The notes below the pieces were generated by a model. That model did no database searches and had not been told where the DNA came from. It saw nothing but the letters and a program-made list of their open reading frames with translations. A stretch of DNA of 64,000 nt, taken from assembly GCF_014235845.1 (NCBI RefSeq), contig NZ_JACJUQ010000011.1, forward strand, positions 62,001 to 126,000. Direction: 5' to 3'. The stretch's first letter is position 1, and each line of letters begins with the position of its first letter. Below, in pieces: positions 54,485 to 63,594 of this stretch. The position numbers and the translations under genes are program-made. Origin of the DNA: Pontivivens nitratireducens (GTDB lineage Bacteria > Pseudomonadota > Alphaproteobacteria > Rhodobacterales > Rhodobacteraceae).

Positions 54485-55813
54485 TCACTCGCGCAGGGCA
54501 GCGCGGATCGCGTGGTAGCTGTCCTTGGGCGTACGCTCCAGCGTATCGAAATCGACATGGACGAGGCCGAACCGTTTATCGTATCCGGCCGCCCATTCGT
54601 AATTGTCCATCAGCGACCAGACGAAATACCCCCTTAGCGGCGTTCCCTCGGCAATTGCCTGTCTGGCTGCGGCGAAGTGGTCGCGCAGATATTTGATGCG
54701 CTGCGGATCGGGGCAGGTGCCGTCGAGCAGATAGTCATGCCCTGCCATGCCGTTTTCCGTCACATATATCGGCAGGTCGCCGGAATATTCGGTCGCCGCC
54801 CATGTCAGGAAATGGCGCAACTGATCGGGATCGACCTCCCAGTCAAAGGCGGTCTTCTCCAGCGGGCCGGGCGTGTATGCGATCTGCGGCCATGCGCCGC
54901 CGGCATTCACCACGCGTTTGCGTGTGTAGTAGTTGATGCCCAGCCAATCGACCGGGGCCTGAATGGTGGGAAAATCGTCCTGCCAGCCTTGCGGCAGATG
55001 CGGCTCCAACCCTTCGAGCGCGGCCTTGGGATATTCGCCTTTGAACACGGCCGACAGGAACCATTCGTTGTACAGGGCGTGGTTGCGTTCATGCGCGGCA
55101 ATGGTCTCAGGCCGGTCGTCCACGGGGGTGGAGCCTTCGAGGTTGGTGACGATCCCCAGATTGTTCAGGCCCATGCCCCGCATCACTTCGACCGCGCGAC
55201 CATGCGCCAGAAGAACGTGGTGCATGGCGCGAGCGGCGGCGCGGATGTCGCGCAAGCCGGGGGCGTGGGCCCCGAAGAAGTGGCTCAGCCATGCGACGCA
55301 CCACGGCTCATTGATCGTGGCTGTCGCCTCCACCCGGTCCCCGATTTTGCCCATCACGGTTTCTGTGTAGTCCGCGAACCAGCTTGCCACGTCGCGATTG
55401 CGCCAGCCGCCCTTGTCCGCCAGCGCGGCGGGCAGGTCCCAATGGTAGAGCGTCGCATAGGGCCGTATGTTGCGTGCCAACATGCCGTCCACCAGCCTGT
55501 CGTAGAAATCGAGCCCCTCGGGGTTCACGCGCTGCCCGTCGGGCATCACCCGCGCCCAGTTCATTGAAAACCGGTAGGCGTCGAACCCCGCATTGGCGAT
55601 CAGGTCCAGATCGGGCTGCCAGCGGTTGTAGTGATCGCAGGCGAGTGCTCCGTCCTCGGCCCGCTCCACATTGCCGGGAGTGGCGGCGAAGGTGTCCCAG
55701 TGCGACGGGCCGCAGCCACCGAATTTCACCCCCTCGATCTGATAGGCGGAGGTGGCGGTGCCGAAGGCGAACCCCTCGGGAAAATCGGCGCGGGTAAAGC
55801 CAAGGCCGGTCAT
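54485..55813 (-). CDS. GH1 family beta-glucosidase
   Basis: 442-aa glycoside hydrolase family 1 enzyme, cytoplasmic (no signal peptide). Acid/base Glu169 in TINEP, nucleophile Glu353 in YVTENG; the N-terminal FAFGTATSAYQIEG and C-terminal YFVWSLMDNYEWAAGY are hallmarks. Hydrolyses beta-glucosides, probably imported by the neighbouring transporter. AAGGAG 8-9 bases before the ATG; two bases separate it from aglR, so both are one operon. Confidence 0.95.
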   Translation of the reverse strand: MTGLGFTRADFPEGFAFGTATSAYQIEGVKFGGCGPSHWDTFAATPGNVERAEDGALACDHYNRWQPDLDLIANAGFDAYRFSMNWARVMPDGQRVNPEGLDFYDRLVDGMLARNIRPYATLYHWDLPAALADKGGWRNRDVASWFADYTETVMGKIGDRVEATATINEPWCVAWLSHFFGAHAPGLRDIRAAARAMHHVLLAHGRAVEVMRGMGLNNLGIVTNLEGSTPVDDRPETIAAHERNHALYNEWFLSAVFKGEYPKAALEGLEPHLPQGWQDDFPTIQAPVDWLGINYYTRKRVVNAGGAWPQIAYTPGPLEKTAFDWEVDPDQLRHFLTWAATEYSGDLPIYVTENGMAGHDYLLDGTCPDPQRIKYLRDHFAAARQAIAEGTPLRGYFVWSLMDNYEWAAGYDKRFGLVHVDFDTLERTPKDSYHAIRAALRE

Positions 55814-55815
55814 GG

Positions 55816-56841
55816 TCAGGTCTCCTTCGGCGCGGGGCCGGTGGAGCGGCCCTCGATGAACTCACAGTCCCAGATCTCGCTGCTGACCTTCTTGCCAGCA
55901 ATGTGGTCGATCAGCATTCGGGCGCATTTCGCCCCCGCATCCCGGACCGAGGAGCGTTGCACCGTGAATGGCGGCGGATCGCCCTCGTTCGCCATGAACG
56001 ACAGATCGTCGTCATGACTGATCAGTGAGACATCGACCCCCAGTTCCAGTCCCGCATCGCGCACGGCCCGCGCCACACCCAGCGCGGAGATCGTGCTGGA
56101 GGTCAGGATCGCGGTGGGGGGCTGCGGCTCACGCAGCCAGCGGCAGGTCACGTCATATGCGTTCGTCTCCGTCATCTCCATGTTCACCATCCGGCTGGCC
56201 GGGGCCCGCAGGCCCTGCGCGTCCAATGCCTGCTCGAACCCGAAACGGCGGCGGCGGGCGAAACTGATCGTCTCTATCCCATTGAGCAGGGCAAAGCGGC
56301 GGTGCCCCAGTTCGATCAGGTAGTTGGTTGCGAATTCGAACGACCGGCGATTGTTGATGTCCAGATAGACGGGGCGATCCTCATCTATGTCCACCGAGCG
56401 GCCATGCACCACGAAGGGCAGGCCCAGTTCACGCAGCAGATCGACACGCGGATCGTCCAGGCGCGGGGTGTGCACGATCAGACCGTCCACGGACCGGCGG
56501 CGGGCAAGTTCGCGGTAGGTCTGGACCTCGTTCGCCTGCGGCACGGCGGACAGCAGGGTTTCGTAGCCTTCGGAGCTGTAGATCTCGGACGCGCCCGCCA
56601 TGAATTCCGCGAAGATCGGGTTGATCATCTGATGGGCGCTCAACGGGATTACATGCCCGATCGCCATGGACCGCCCCGTTGCCAGCTTTCGCGCCATGGT
56701 ATTCGCGCGATAGCCGTATTCGCGGGCTGCGGTCACAATTCGCGCGCGGGTATCTGCATTGACCTCGGGATAGCCGTTGAGTGCCCGCGACACCGTCGTC
56801 GGAGACAGCTCCAACCGTTCGGCGAGTTCCTTGAGTGTCAT
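55816..56841 (-). CDS. aglR: LacI-family regulator of the glucoside cluster (AglR-like)
   Basis: 341 aa. The LacI helix-turn-helix (TLKELAERLELSPTTVSRALNGYPEVN) is followed by a periplasmic-binding-protein-like sensor domain. Gene order aglR-aglEFGAK matches alpha-glucoside operons of rhizobia and Rhodobacteraceae. It is divergent from aglE, with two candidate operators in the 213-base gap. Confidence 0.9.
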   Translation of the reverse strand: MTLKELAERLELSPTTVSRALNGYPEVNADTRARIVTAAREYGYRANTMARKLATGRSMAIGHVIPLSAHQMINPIFAEFMAGASEIYSSEGYETLLSAVPQANEVQTYRELARRRSVDGLIVHTPRLDDPRVDLLRELGLPFVVHGRSVDIDEDRPVYLDINNRRSFEFATNYLIELGHRRFALLNGIETISFARRRRFGFEQALDAQGLRAPASRMVNMEMTETNAYDVTCRWLREPQPPTAILTSSTISALGVARAVRDAGLELGVDVSLISHDDDLSFMANEGDPPPFTVQRSSVRDAGAKCARMLIDHIAGKKVSSEIWDCEFIEGRSTGPAPKET

Positions 56842-56856
56842 TGCTTCGCGTTCCTC

Positions 56857-56870
56857 TCAAAGCGTTTTGA
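56857..56870. promoter_or_regulatory. Candidate AglR operator 1
   Basis: TCAAAGCGTTTTGA, a LacI-type palindrome with central CG, located 16 bases upstream of the aglR start, where it would permit autoregulation. Confidence 0.65.
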
Positions 56871-56968
56871 CGATATGCCTAGTTTGATTTGCGCTGGTAG
56901 CGCAAGCGTTCAGCCCTACCATTACGTCGCTTGACTTCGCGGGCTGGCGTTCGCATCGTGATCGAACC

Positions 56969-56982
56969 TCAAAGCGGTTCGA
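56969..56982. promoter_or_regulatory. Candidate AglR operator 2
   Basis: TCAAAGCGGTTCGA, similar to the site at 56857 and 73 bases upstream of aglE. It is also the right part of a 7-bp inverted repeat TCGAACC / GGTTCGA (56962-56982). Confidence 0.55.
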
Positions 56983-57054
56983 CCAGCAATCCGCCCGCCG
57001 CGAAGCCGAAATTATCATAAGCCGCCGAAGTGCGGATAAAATGGGAGAAACAAC

Positions 57055-58401
57055 ATGAAGCGCAATTTGCTCGTGGGTGTCGCAGCCGCCGCTCTGATCG
57101 TCGGTCCGGCCTTTGCTCAAGACAATCTGATGTTCACTCCGGGTGAGGGAGACCAGTTCACATGGTCATCCTACGAGGAGTACGTCGCGAACGCCCCCGA
57201 CCTGTCGGGTGAGACCGTGACCGTCGCCGGCCCGTGGCTGGGCCCGGACAAGGATCTGATCGAATCAGTGCTCGCCTATTTCACCGAGGCGACGGGCGCC
57301 ACGGTCGAATATGCCGGTTCCGACAGCTTCGAACAGCAGATCCGCATCGACGCGCAGGCCGGATCCGCCCCCAATGTCGCGGTGTTCCCGCAACCGGGCC
57401 TGCTGGGCGATATGGCGCGTGAGGGTCTGGTCGCCCCCCTGACCGAGGAAGATGCCGCCTGGGTCGCGGAAAACTACGCCGCCGGTCAATCCTGGGTCGA
57501 TCTGGCGACCTTCGACGGGGAGCTTTACGGCTTTTTCTACAAGGCGGACGTGAAATCCCTCGTGTGGTTCGTGCCCGAGAACTTTGAGGATGCCGGCTAC
57601 GAGGTGCCCTCCACCATGGAGGGGCTGAAGGAGCTGACCGATCAGATCGTCGCGGATGGCGGCACGCCGTGGTGCATCGGGCTGGGTTCAGGCGGTGCGA
57701 CGGGCTGGCCCGCGACCGACTGGGTCGAGGATATGTTGCTGCGCACGGCCGAGCCTGCGGTCTATGACCAGTGGGTCGCCAACGAGATTCCATTCGACGA
57801 TCCGCGCATCGTCGCCGCGATCGAGGAATTCGGCTACTTCGCGCGCAACGACGATTATGTCGCGGGCGGCGCTGCTGCCGTTGCCACGACCGATTTCCGC
57901 GACAGCCCCAAGGGCCTGTTCTCGTTCCCGCCCGAATGCTACATGCACCGTCAGGCCTCGTTCATTCCCGCCTTCTTCCCCGAGGGGACGGAAGTGGGGC
58001 TCGACGTCGATTTCTTCTATTTCCCGTCCTACGAGAGCAAGGATCTGGGCACCCCGGTTCTGGGCGCGGGCACCGTGTTCGGCATCACAGAGGACAGCCC
58101 CGGCGCACGTGCGCTGATCGACTTCCTCAAGACGCCGATCGCGCATGAGGTCTGGATGGCGCAGGGCGGTCTGCTGACCGCGCATTCCGGCGTCAACACG
58201 GATGCCTATGTCAATGACGCGACCCGTTCGCAGGGGCAAATCCTGCTGGATGCGACGACATTCCGTTTTGACGGGTCCGATCTGATGCCCGGCGGTATCG
58301 GGGCAGGCGCGTTCTGGACCGGCATGATCGATTACGCAGGCGGTGCCGATGCCGAGGAGGTAGCAGGCTCGATCCAAGAAACCTGGGACGCGCTGAAGTA
58401 A
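57055..58401 (+). CDS. aglE: Alpha-glucoside ABC transporter substrate-binding protein
   Basis: 448 aa, family 1 sugar-binding protein with signal peptide (VGPAFA-Q at about 22). The core has VTVAGPWLGPDKDLIESVLAYF and IDAQAGSAPNVAVFPQPG; it delivers alpha-glucosides such as sucrose, maltose or trehalose to AglFG. GGGAG precedes the ATG. A hairpin lies between it and aglF. Confidence 0.93.
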   Translation: MKRNLLVGVAAAALIVGPAFAQDNLMFTPGEGDQFTWSSYEEYVANAPDLSGETVTVAGPWLGPDKDLIESVLAYFTEATGATVEYAGSDSFEQQIRIDAQAGSAPNVAVFPQPGLLGDMAREGLVAPLTEEDAAWVAENYAAGQSWVDLATFDGELYGFFYKADVKSLVWFVPENFEDAGYEVPSTMEGLKELTDQIVADGGTPWCIGLGSGGATGWPATDWVEDMLLRTAEPAVYDQWVANEIPFDDPRIVAAIEEFGYFARNDDYVAGGAAAVATTDFRDSPKGLFSFPPECYMHRQASFIPAFFPEGTEVGLDVDFFYFPSYESKDLGTPVLGAGTVFGITEDSPGARALIDFLKTPIAHEVWMAQGGLLTAHSGVNTDAYVNDATRSQGQILLDATTFRFDGSDLMPGGIGAGAFWTGMIDYAGGADAEEVAGSIQETWDALK

Positions 58402-58424
58402 TCCGGCCCCTCTCACGATCACAG

Positions 58425-58447
58425 CCGGGGCGCGCAAAGCGCCCCGG
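58425..58447 (+). promoter_or_regulatory. Intra-operon stem-loop between aglE and aglF
   Basis: 9-bp perfect GC stem CCGGGGCGC / GCGCCCCGG with a GCAAA loop and no T tract. Such structures after binding-protein genes usually stabilise or partly terminate the transcript, so the binding protein is made in excess. Confidence 0.6.
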
Positions 58448-58507
58448 TTCCGGCCAGGTAGGCGCGGCAGACGCAGGCGGGCCATCGACATTACGGGAGA
58501 ATACGCG

Positions 58508-59500
58508 ATGAACCCTATCGTTCTGGCGCTGTTGACGGTCGTACTGGGCGTGATCGCCTGTGCCGCGTATTTTTTCGGCTCGAACTGGCTTCTGGATCGG
58601 GCGCTTCCTGACGAGGGGCCGAATGCAGGGCGCAACATCAACCGCGCCAATGCCATTCGCCCGTGGCTGTTTCTGTTTCCGGCGATCGCCATTCTGGGCT
58701 TGTATCTGGTTTATCCGGTCTTCAACTCGATCTGGTTGAGCATGATGGACCGCAGCCGCGAGAATTTCGTCGGGCTGGACAATTACCGCTGGATGATCGC
58801 GGACGACAAGTTTCGCGAAAGCCTGTTCAACAACGCGATGTGGCTGATTATCGTGCCTGCGGCGTCCACGTTCCTGGGCCTGGTCGCAGCCGGTCTGACC
58901 GACCGGATCTGGTGGGGGAATATCGCCAAGTCGCTGATCTTCATGCCGATGGCGATTTCTTTTGTCGGGGCGTCGGTAATCTGGAAATTTATCTACGACT
59001 ATCGCGGCGAGGATCAGACGCAGATCGGCTTGCTTAACTCCATCGTTACCGGGCTGGGCGGCGATCCGCAGGCATGGATTACGCTGCCATTCTGGAACGA
59101 CATCTTTCTGATGGTGATCCTGATCTGGATCCAGACCGGCTTCGCGATGGTGATCCTGTCCGCCGCCCTGCGCGGCATACCGGAGGAAACGGTGGAGGCC
59201 GCCGTGCTGGACGGGGCCGGTCCGCTGACCGTGTTTTTCAGGATCAAGATACCGCAGATCGCAGGCACCATCGCCGTGGTCTGGACGACAATCACGATTC
59301 TGGTGCTCAAGGTGTTCGACATCGTGTTCGCCATGACGAATGGCGAATGGGGCACGCAGGTTCTGGCCAATTACATGTACCGCATGACCTTTATCGACGG
59401 GCATGACGGGCGGGGGTCGGCCATTGCGCTGACCATCATGGTTCTGGTTATCCCGATCATGGTCTGGAACATCCGCAACGCGATGAAGGAGAATTCGTGA
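58508..59500 (+). CDS. aglF: Alpha-glucoside ABC transporter permease AglF
   Basis: 330-aa inner-membrane permease of the MalF class. An N-terminal helix, then IRPWLFLFPAIAILGLYLVYP, and the coupling motif EETVEAAVLDGAGPLTVFFRIKIPQI (EAA loop). GGGAGAA lies before the ATG. The stop overlaps the aglG start region. Confidence 0.94.
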   Translation: MNPIVLALLTVVLGVIACAAYFFGSNWLLDRALPDEGPNAGRNINRANAIRPWLFLFPAIAILGLYLVYPVFNSIWLSMMDRSRENFVGLDNYRWMIADDKFRESLFNNAMWLIIVPAASTFLGLVAAGLTDRIWWGNIAKSLIFMPMAISFVGASVIWKFIYDYRGEDQTQIGLLNSIVTGLGGDPQAWITLPFWNDIFLMVILIWIQTGFAMVILSAALRGIPEETVEAAVLDGAGPLTVFFRIKIPQIAGTIAVVWTTITILVLKVFDIVFAMTNGEWGTQVLANYMYRMTFIDGHDGRGSAIALTIMVLVIPIMVWNIRNAMKENS

Positions 59501-60654
59501 TGGAGGGGTCCGCAGGCAAGAGCCCGGCTCTGATCTGGGTCGTCAATCTTTCCGCCATTCTGCTGGTGGTGCTCTGGACGATCCCGACATTCGGCATTTT
59601 CGTGTCTTCGTTCCGGGACCGTGACGCGATCTCTACCTCGGGCTGGTGGACCGCGCTCAGCGCGTCCGAACAGTCGCTGGTCGCGCGGGCGGGTGCGCCG
59701 GATGACGCGGTGCCGGTCGGGTCGGAATGGGTGATCTCCGGCTCCGTCTTCGACGAAGGGATGTCGGGTGAGGTGACGGCCTTCGGGTCGCGCGCGCAGG
59801 ATCCCACCTCGAACGAACCGGGTGAGCCGCTGGTGCTGCGCGACGATGGCGTGCTGCAAGTCGCGGAGGATGGCACTTACACCATCACCTACGCGGAACA
59901 GCCCGAGGGCCGGCGCGGGGCGCGCATCTTCTACACCACCGAGGTCGCGCCCGAGATTACGCTCGATAATTACCGGACCGTTCTGGGGTCGGAGGGTGTG
60001 GCGCAGAGCTTTCTCAACTCGCTGACCGTGTCGATCCCCGCCACGATCATCCCCATCCTGATCGCGGCCTTTGCCGCCTATGCGCTGGCGTGGATGGAGT
60101 TTCCGGGGCGTGTCATGCTGGTCGCGCTCATCGTTGGCCTGCTGGTGGTTCCGCTGCAACTGTCGCTGATTCCGCTTCTGAAATTCTATGGCGTGGTGGG
60201 GGAGGCGTTCGGCGTTTCAGCCAAGGGTTATGTCGGTATCTGGCTGGCGCATACCGGTTTCGGCCTGCCGCTGGCGGTGTACCTGCTGCGCAATTACATG
60301 GCCGGTCTGCCGCGGGAAGTGATCGAGAGCGCGCGCGTCGACGGCGCGACGGATTTCGGCATCTTCATGCGGATCGTGCTGCCCCTCAGCTTTCCGGCGC
60401 TGGCGTCTTTCGCGATCTTCCAGTTCCTGTGGACATGGAACGACCTGCTGATCGCCAAGGTGTTTCTGGGGCAATCCGACAACCAGATGGTTCTGACGGG
60501 GCGTCTGGTGGAGCTTCTGGGCTCCCGCGGGGGGGATTGGGAAATCCTGACGACATCGGCATTCATAACGATCATCGTGCCGTTGATCGTATTCTTTTCA
60601 ATGCAAAAATACCTGGTGCGCGGCCTGCTGGCCGGCTCGGTCAAGGGTGGCTAA
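59500..60654 (+). CDS. aglG: Alpha-glucoside ABC transporter permease AglG
   Basis: 384 aa, MalG class. TM1 near the N-terminus is followed by a long periplasmic insertion (about 45-160), seen in AglG proteins, then the core permease with EAA loop REVIESARVDGATDFGIFMRIVLP. AAGGAG lies 8 bases before ATG 59500; GTG 59497, overlapping aglF, is an alternative. Confidence 0.94.
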   Translation: MEGSAGKSPALIWVVNLSAILLVVLWTIPTFGIFVSSFRDRDAISTSGWWTALSASEQSLVARAGAPDDAVPVGSEWVISGSVFDEGMSGEVTAFGSRAQDPTSNEPGEPLVLRDDGVLQVAEDGTYTITYAEQPEGRRGARIFYTTEVAPEITLDNYRTVLGSEGVAQSFLNSLTVSIPATIIPILIAAFAAYALAWMEFPGRVMLVALIVGLLVVPLQLSLIPLLKFYGVVGEAFGVSAKGYVGIWLAHTGFGLPLAVYLLRNYMAGLPREVIESARVDGATDFGIFMRIVLPLSFPALASFAIFQFLWTWNDLLIAKVFLGQSDNQMVLTGRLVELLGSRGGDWEILTTSAFITIIVPLIVFFSMQKYLVRGLLAGSVKGG

Positions 60655-62313
60655 ATGAATCTTGCCGTATCCGTAGAATCCAACAGCGACATGCTGGTCG
60701 ATCCCGACTGGTGGCGCGGTGCCGTGATCTATCAGATTTATCCCCGGTCCTATCAGGACTCCAACAGTGACGGGGTGGGGGACCTTTCGGGGATCATTCA
60801 TCGCCTGCCGCACATCGCCAGTCTGGGTGTGGATGCGATCTGGATTTCACCGTTCTTCCGTTCCCCCATGCTGGATTTCGGCTATGACGTGTCCGATTAC
60901 CGCGACGTGGACCCGCTGTTCGGCACGCTGGGCGATTTCGACGCGCTGATCGCGCGGGCACATGAACTGGACCTGAAGGTGATGATCGACCTCGTGCTCA
61001 GCCACACGTCGGATCAGCATGCGTGGTTTCAGGAAAGCCGCTCGTCGCGCGACAACCCCAAGGCCAACTGGTACGTCTGGGCCGACGCGAAGGAGGACGG
61101 CACGCCGCCGAACAACTGGCTGTCGATCTTTGGCGGTTCGGGGTGGGAGTGGGACAGCGAGCGCCAGCAATATTACATGCACAACTTCCTCAAGCAGCAA
61201 CCGGACCTGAACTTCCATGAGCCGGAGGTGCAGGACGCCCTGCTGGACGTGACGCGCTTCTGGCTGGAGCGGGGGGTGGACGGCTTCCGGCTGGACACCA
61301 TAAATTTCTACATCCACGACAAGCAGTTGCGCGACAATCCGGTTTGCCCGGTCGAGGATCGCAATGCCTCCACCGCGCCTGCGGTCAATCCCTATAATTG
61401 GCAATTGCACGTGCACGACAAGAACCAGCCGGAGAATCTGGAGTTTCTCAAACGCTACCGAGCGTTGCTCGACGAATATCCGGGCAAGACGGCCGTGGGT
61501 GAGGTCGGGGATTCCCAGATGGGCATGCAGATACAGGCGCAATACACCTCGGGCGGGGACAAGGTGCACATGTGCTACGCCTTCGACTTCCTCGCGCCCG
61601 AGGCACCGAACGGCACGATGATCGCGGATGTCCTGACCCGGTTCGAGCAGGTCGCGACCGACGGCTGGGCCTGCTATGCGTTTTCCAACCACGACGTGGT
61701 GCGCCATGCCAGCCGCTGGAACCTGGGTGAGGCGGCGCAACGGCTCTACGCTGCATTGTTGATGAGCATTCGCGGCTCCGTCTGCCTGTATCAGGGGGAG
61801 GAACTGGGCCTGACCGAGGCCTATGTCAGCTATGAGGAATTGCAGGACCCCTACGGCATACGCTTCTGGCCGAAGTTCAAGGGGCGCGACGGCTGTCGCA
61901 CGCCGATCCCGTGGTCCTCGGACGGGCCGACGGGCGGGTTCACCGATACGAAACCCTGGCTGCCCGTCGCGATGGAGCATCTTTCGAAATCGGTGGCTGA
62001 GCAGGATCGTGACGATCACTCGATGCTCAATTTCTATCGGCAGATGGTCGGGTTCCGAAAGGCGCAGCCGGCGTTGATAAACGGCAGCTTCGAACTGGTC
62101 GCCGCGCGCGACGACATGGTGTCGTTCATCCGGCAGGCCGATGACGGGCAGCGTGTCTTCTGCGCCTTCAACCTGTCCAATAGCGCGGTTCCGATAGATT
62201 TGCCCGCAGGGAGCTGGCGCCAGGACATGGCGGCACCGTTCCGCCCGTCGATCACGGACAAGTCCATCACGCTGCCGCCGTATCAAGCATATTTCGCCCA
62301 TGAGGACCGTTGA
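60655..62313 (+). CDS. aglA: Alpha-glucosidase AglA (GH13)
   Basis: 552-aa cytoplasmic glycoside hydrolase family 13 enzyme. IYQIYPRSYQDSNSDGVGDL opens the barrel; catalytic nucleophile Asp214 in GFRLDTINFY, acid/base Glu283 in VGEVGD and transition-state Asp347 in FSNHDVVRH. It splits imported alpha-glucosides to glucose. Starts directly after aglG. Confidence 0.95.
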   Translation: MNLAVSVESNSDMLVDPDWWRGAVIYQIYPRSYQDSNSDGVGDLSGIIHRLPHIASLGVDAIWISPFFRSPMLDFGYDVSDYRDVDPLFGTLGDFDALIARAHELDLKVMIDLVLSHTSDQHAWFQESRSSRDNPKANWYVWADAKEDGTPPNNWLSIFGGSGWEWDSERQQYYMHNFLKQQPDLNFHEPEVQDALLDVTRFWLERGVDGFRLDTINFYIHDKQLRDNPVCPVEDRNASTAPAVNPYNWQLHVHDKNQPENLEFLKRYRALLDEYPGKTAVGEVGDSQMGMQIQAQYTSGGDKVHMCYAFDFLAPEAPNGTMIADVLTRFEQVATDGWACYAFSNHDVVRHASRWNLGEAAQRLYAALLMSIRGSVCLYQGEELGLTEAYVSYEELQDPYGIRFWPKFKGRDGCRTPIPWSSDGPTGGFTDTKPWLPVAMEHLSKSVAEQDRDDHSMLNFYRQMVGFRKAQPALINGSFELVAARDDMVSFIRQADDGQRVFCAFNLSNSAVPIDLPAGSWRQDMAAPFRPSITDKSITLPPYQAYFAHEDR

Positions 62314-62357
62314 GTTCAAAAATGATCAGGGCATTCACATCTAGGGGAGAGTGAGAC

Positions 62358-63458
62358 ATGGCATCGTTGGTGCTGGAGAATATCGCCAAGTCCTACGGGT
62401 CTGTCGAAGTGCTCAGGAATATCGACCTGAACATCCGGCAGGGCGAACTGATCGTCTTCGTCGGCCCTTCGGGGTGTGGCAAGTCCACTCTGCTGCGCAT
62501 GATTGCGGGGTTGGAGAAGATCACCGGAGGCGATCTGTATATCGACGGGCAGCGGGTCAACGACACACCCCCGTCCAAGCGCGGCATCGCGATGGTGTTC
62601 CAGTCCTACGCGCTTTATCCGCACATGACGGTCTACGACAACATGGCCTTCGCGTTGAAGGTCGCGAAGATGCCCAAGGCCGAGATCGACGAGCGTGTGC
62701 GCAACGCGGCCAGGATATTGCAACTGACCGACTATCTCGACCGGTTGCCCAAGGCGCTGTCGGGCGGGCAACGCCAGCGGGTCGCCATCGGCCGCTCGAT
62801 CGTACGCGACCCCAAGGTCTACCTGTTCGATGAGCCGCTTTCGAACCTGGACGCCGCCCTGCGCGTGGATACCCGGATCGAGATCGCCCAGCTCAAGGAA
62901 AACATGCCCGACAGCACGATGATCTACGTCACCCACGATCAGGTGGAGGCGATGACGCTGGCAACCCGCATTGTCGTGCTCAACAACAAGACCCACACCG
63001 TCGCCCAGTTCGGCAGCCCGCTGGAGCTGTACCAGCGGCCCCAGAACACCTTCGTGGCGCAGTTCATCGGCTCGCCCAAGATGAACCTTTTGCCCGCGAC
63101 CATCACAACCCCCGGCGACACGACCAGCGTCGCGGCGGTGGCAGGGGGCATAGCCACCGTTCCCGTGGGGTCCGCCGGGATGGAGAGCGGCACGCCCGTG
63201 CAACTGGGCGTGCGACCAGAGGATTTCGTGGTCGCCAATCCCGACGATCCGGTGATTTTCGAGGGGGAGGCGTCCTACACCGAAAAGCTGGGTGAGGTCA
63301 CGGTGGTCTACTTCACCCCGCGAGAGGGCGAGGATTCGGTGATCGCCAAGATTCCGGGAATTGCAGACGTGTCCCGGGGCACGTATCTGCGCCTGACAGC
63401 TGCGGCAGACAAACTGCATCTGTTCGACGGGGACGGGCACAGCTTCTTTTACAAATAA
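62358..63458 (+). CDS. aglK: Alpha-glucoside ABC transporter ATPase AglK
   Basis: 366-aa MalK-type ATPase. Walker A VGPSGCGKSTLLR, signature ALSGGQRQRVAIGRSI, Walker B VYLFDEPLSNLD, then a C-terminal TOBE/OB regulatory domain (QLGVRPEDF). Completes the AglEFGK importer. GGGGAGA lies before the ATG. Confidence 0.95.
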   Translation: MASLVLENIAKSYGSVEVLRNIDLNIRQGELIVFVGPSGCGKSTLLRMIAGLEKITGGDLYIDGQRVNDTPPSKRGIAMVFQSYALYPHMTVYDNMAFALKVAKMPKAEIDERVRNAARILQLTDYLDRLPKALSGGQRQRVAIGRSIVRDPKVYLFDEPLSNLDAALRVDTRIEIAQLKENMPDSTMIYVTHDQVEAMTLATRIVVLNNKTHTVAQFGSPLELYQRPQNTFVAQFIGSPKMNLLPATITTPGDTTSVAAVAGGIATVPVGSAGMESGTPVQLGVRPEDFVVANPDDPVIFEGEASYTEKLGEVTVVYFTPREGEDSVIAKIPGIADVSRGTYLRLTAAADKLHLFDGDGHSFFYK

Positions 63459-63475
63459 TCCTTGCCAATTTGCTT

Positions 63476-63489
63476 TCGAAGCGATTTGA
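63476..63489. promoter_or_regulatory. Candidate AglR operator 3, before the sugar kinase
   Basis: TCGAAGCGATTTGA, fitting the same TCRAAGCGNTTYGA pattern as the two sites between aglR and aglE. Confidence 0.5.
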
Positions 63490-63498
63490 GGCCTATGT

Positions 63499-63524
63499 AC
63501 GGCGCGTTTCATGATACGCGCCGT
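63499..63524 (+). terminator. Stem-loop between aglK and the kinase gene
   Basis: 9-bp perfect stem ACGGCGCGT / ACGCGCCGT with an 8-base loop. No T tract, so it may attenuate more than terminate. Confidence 0.45.
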
Positions 63525-63594
63525 GCTCGTACCGGTCCCTGGCCGAACACCCTAACTTTGCCCTTGCTGGGGTGCGATCCGACGGAGCAGACAT

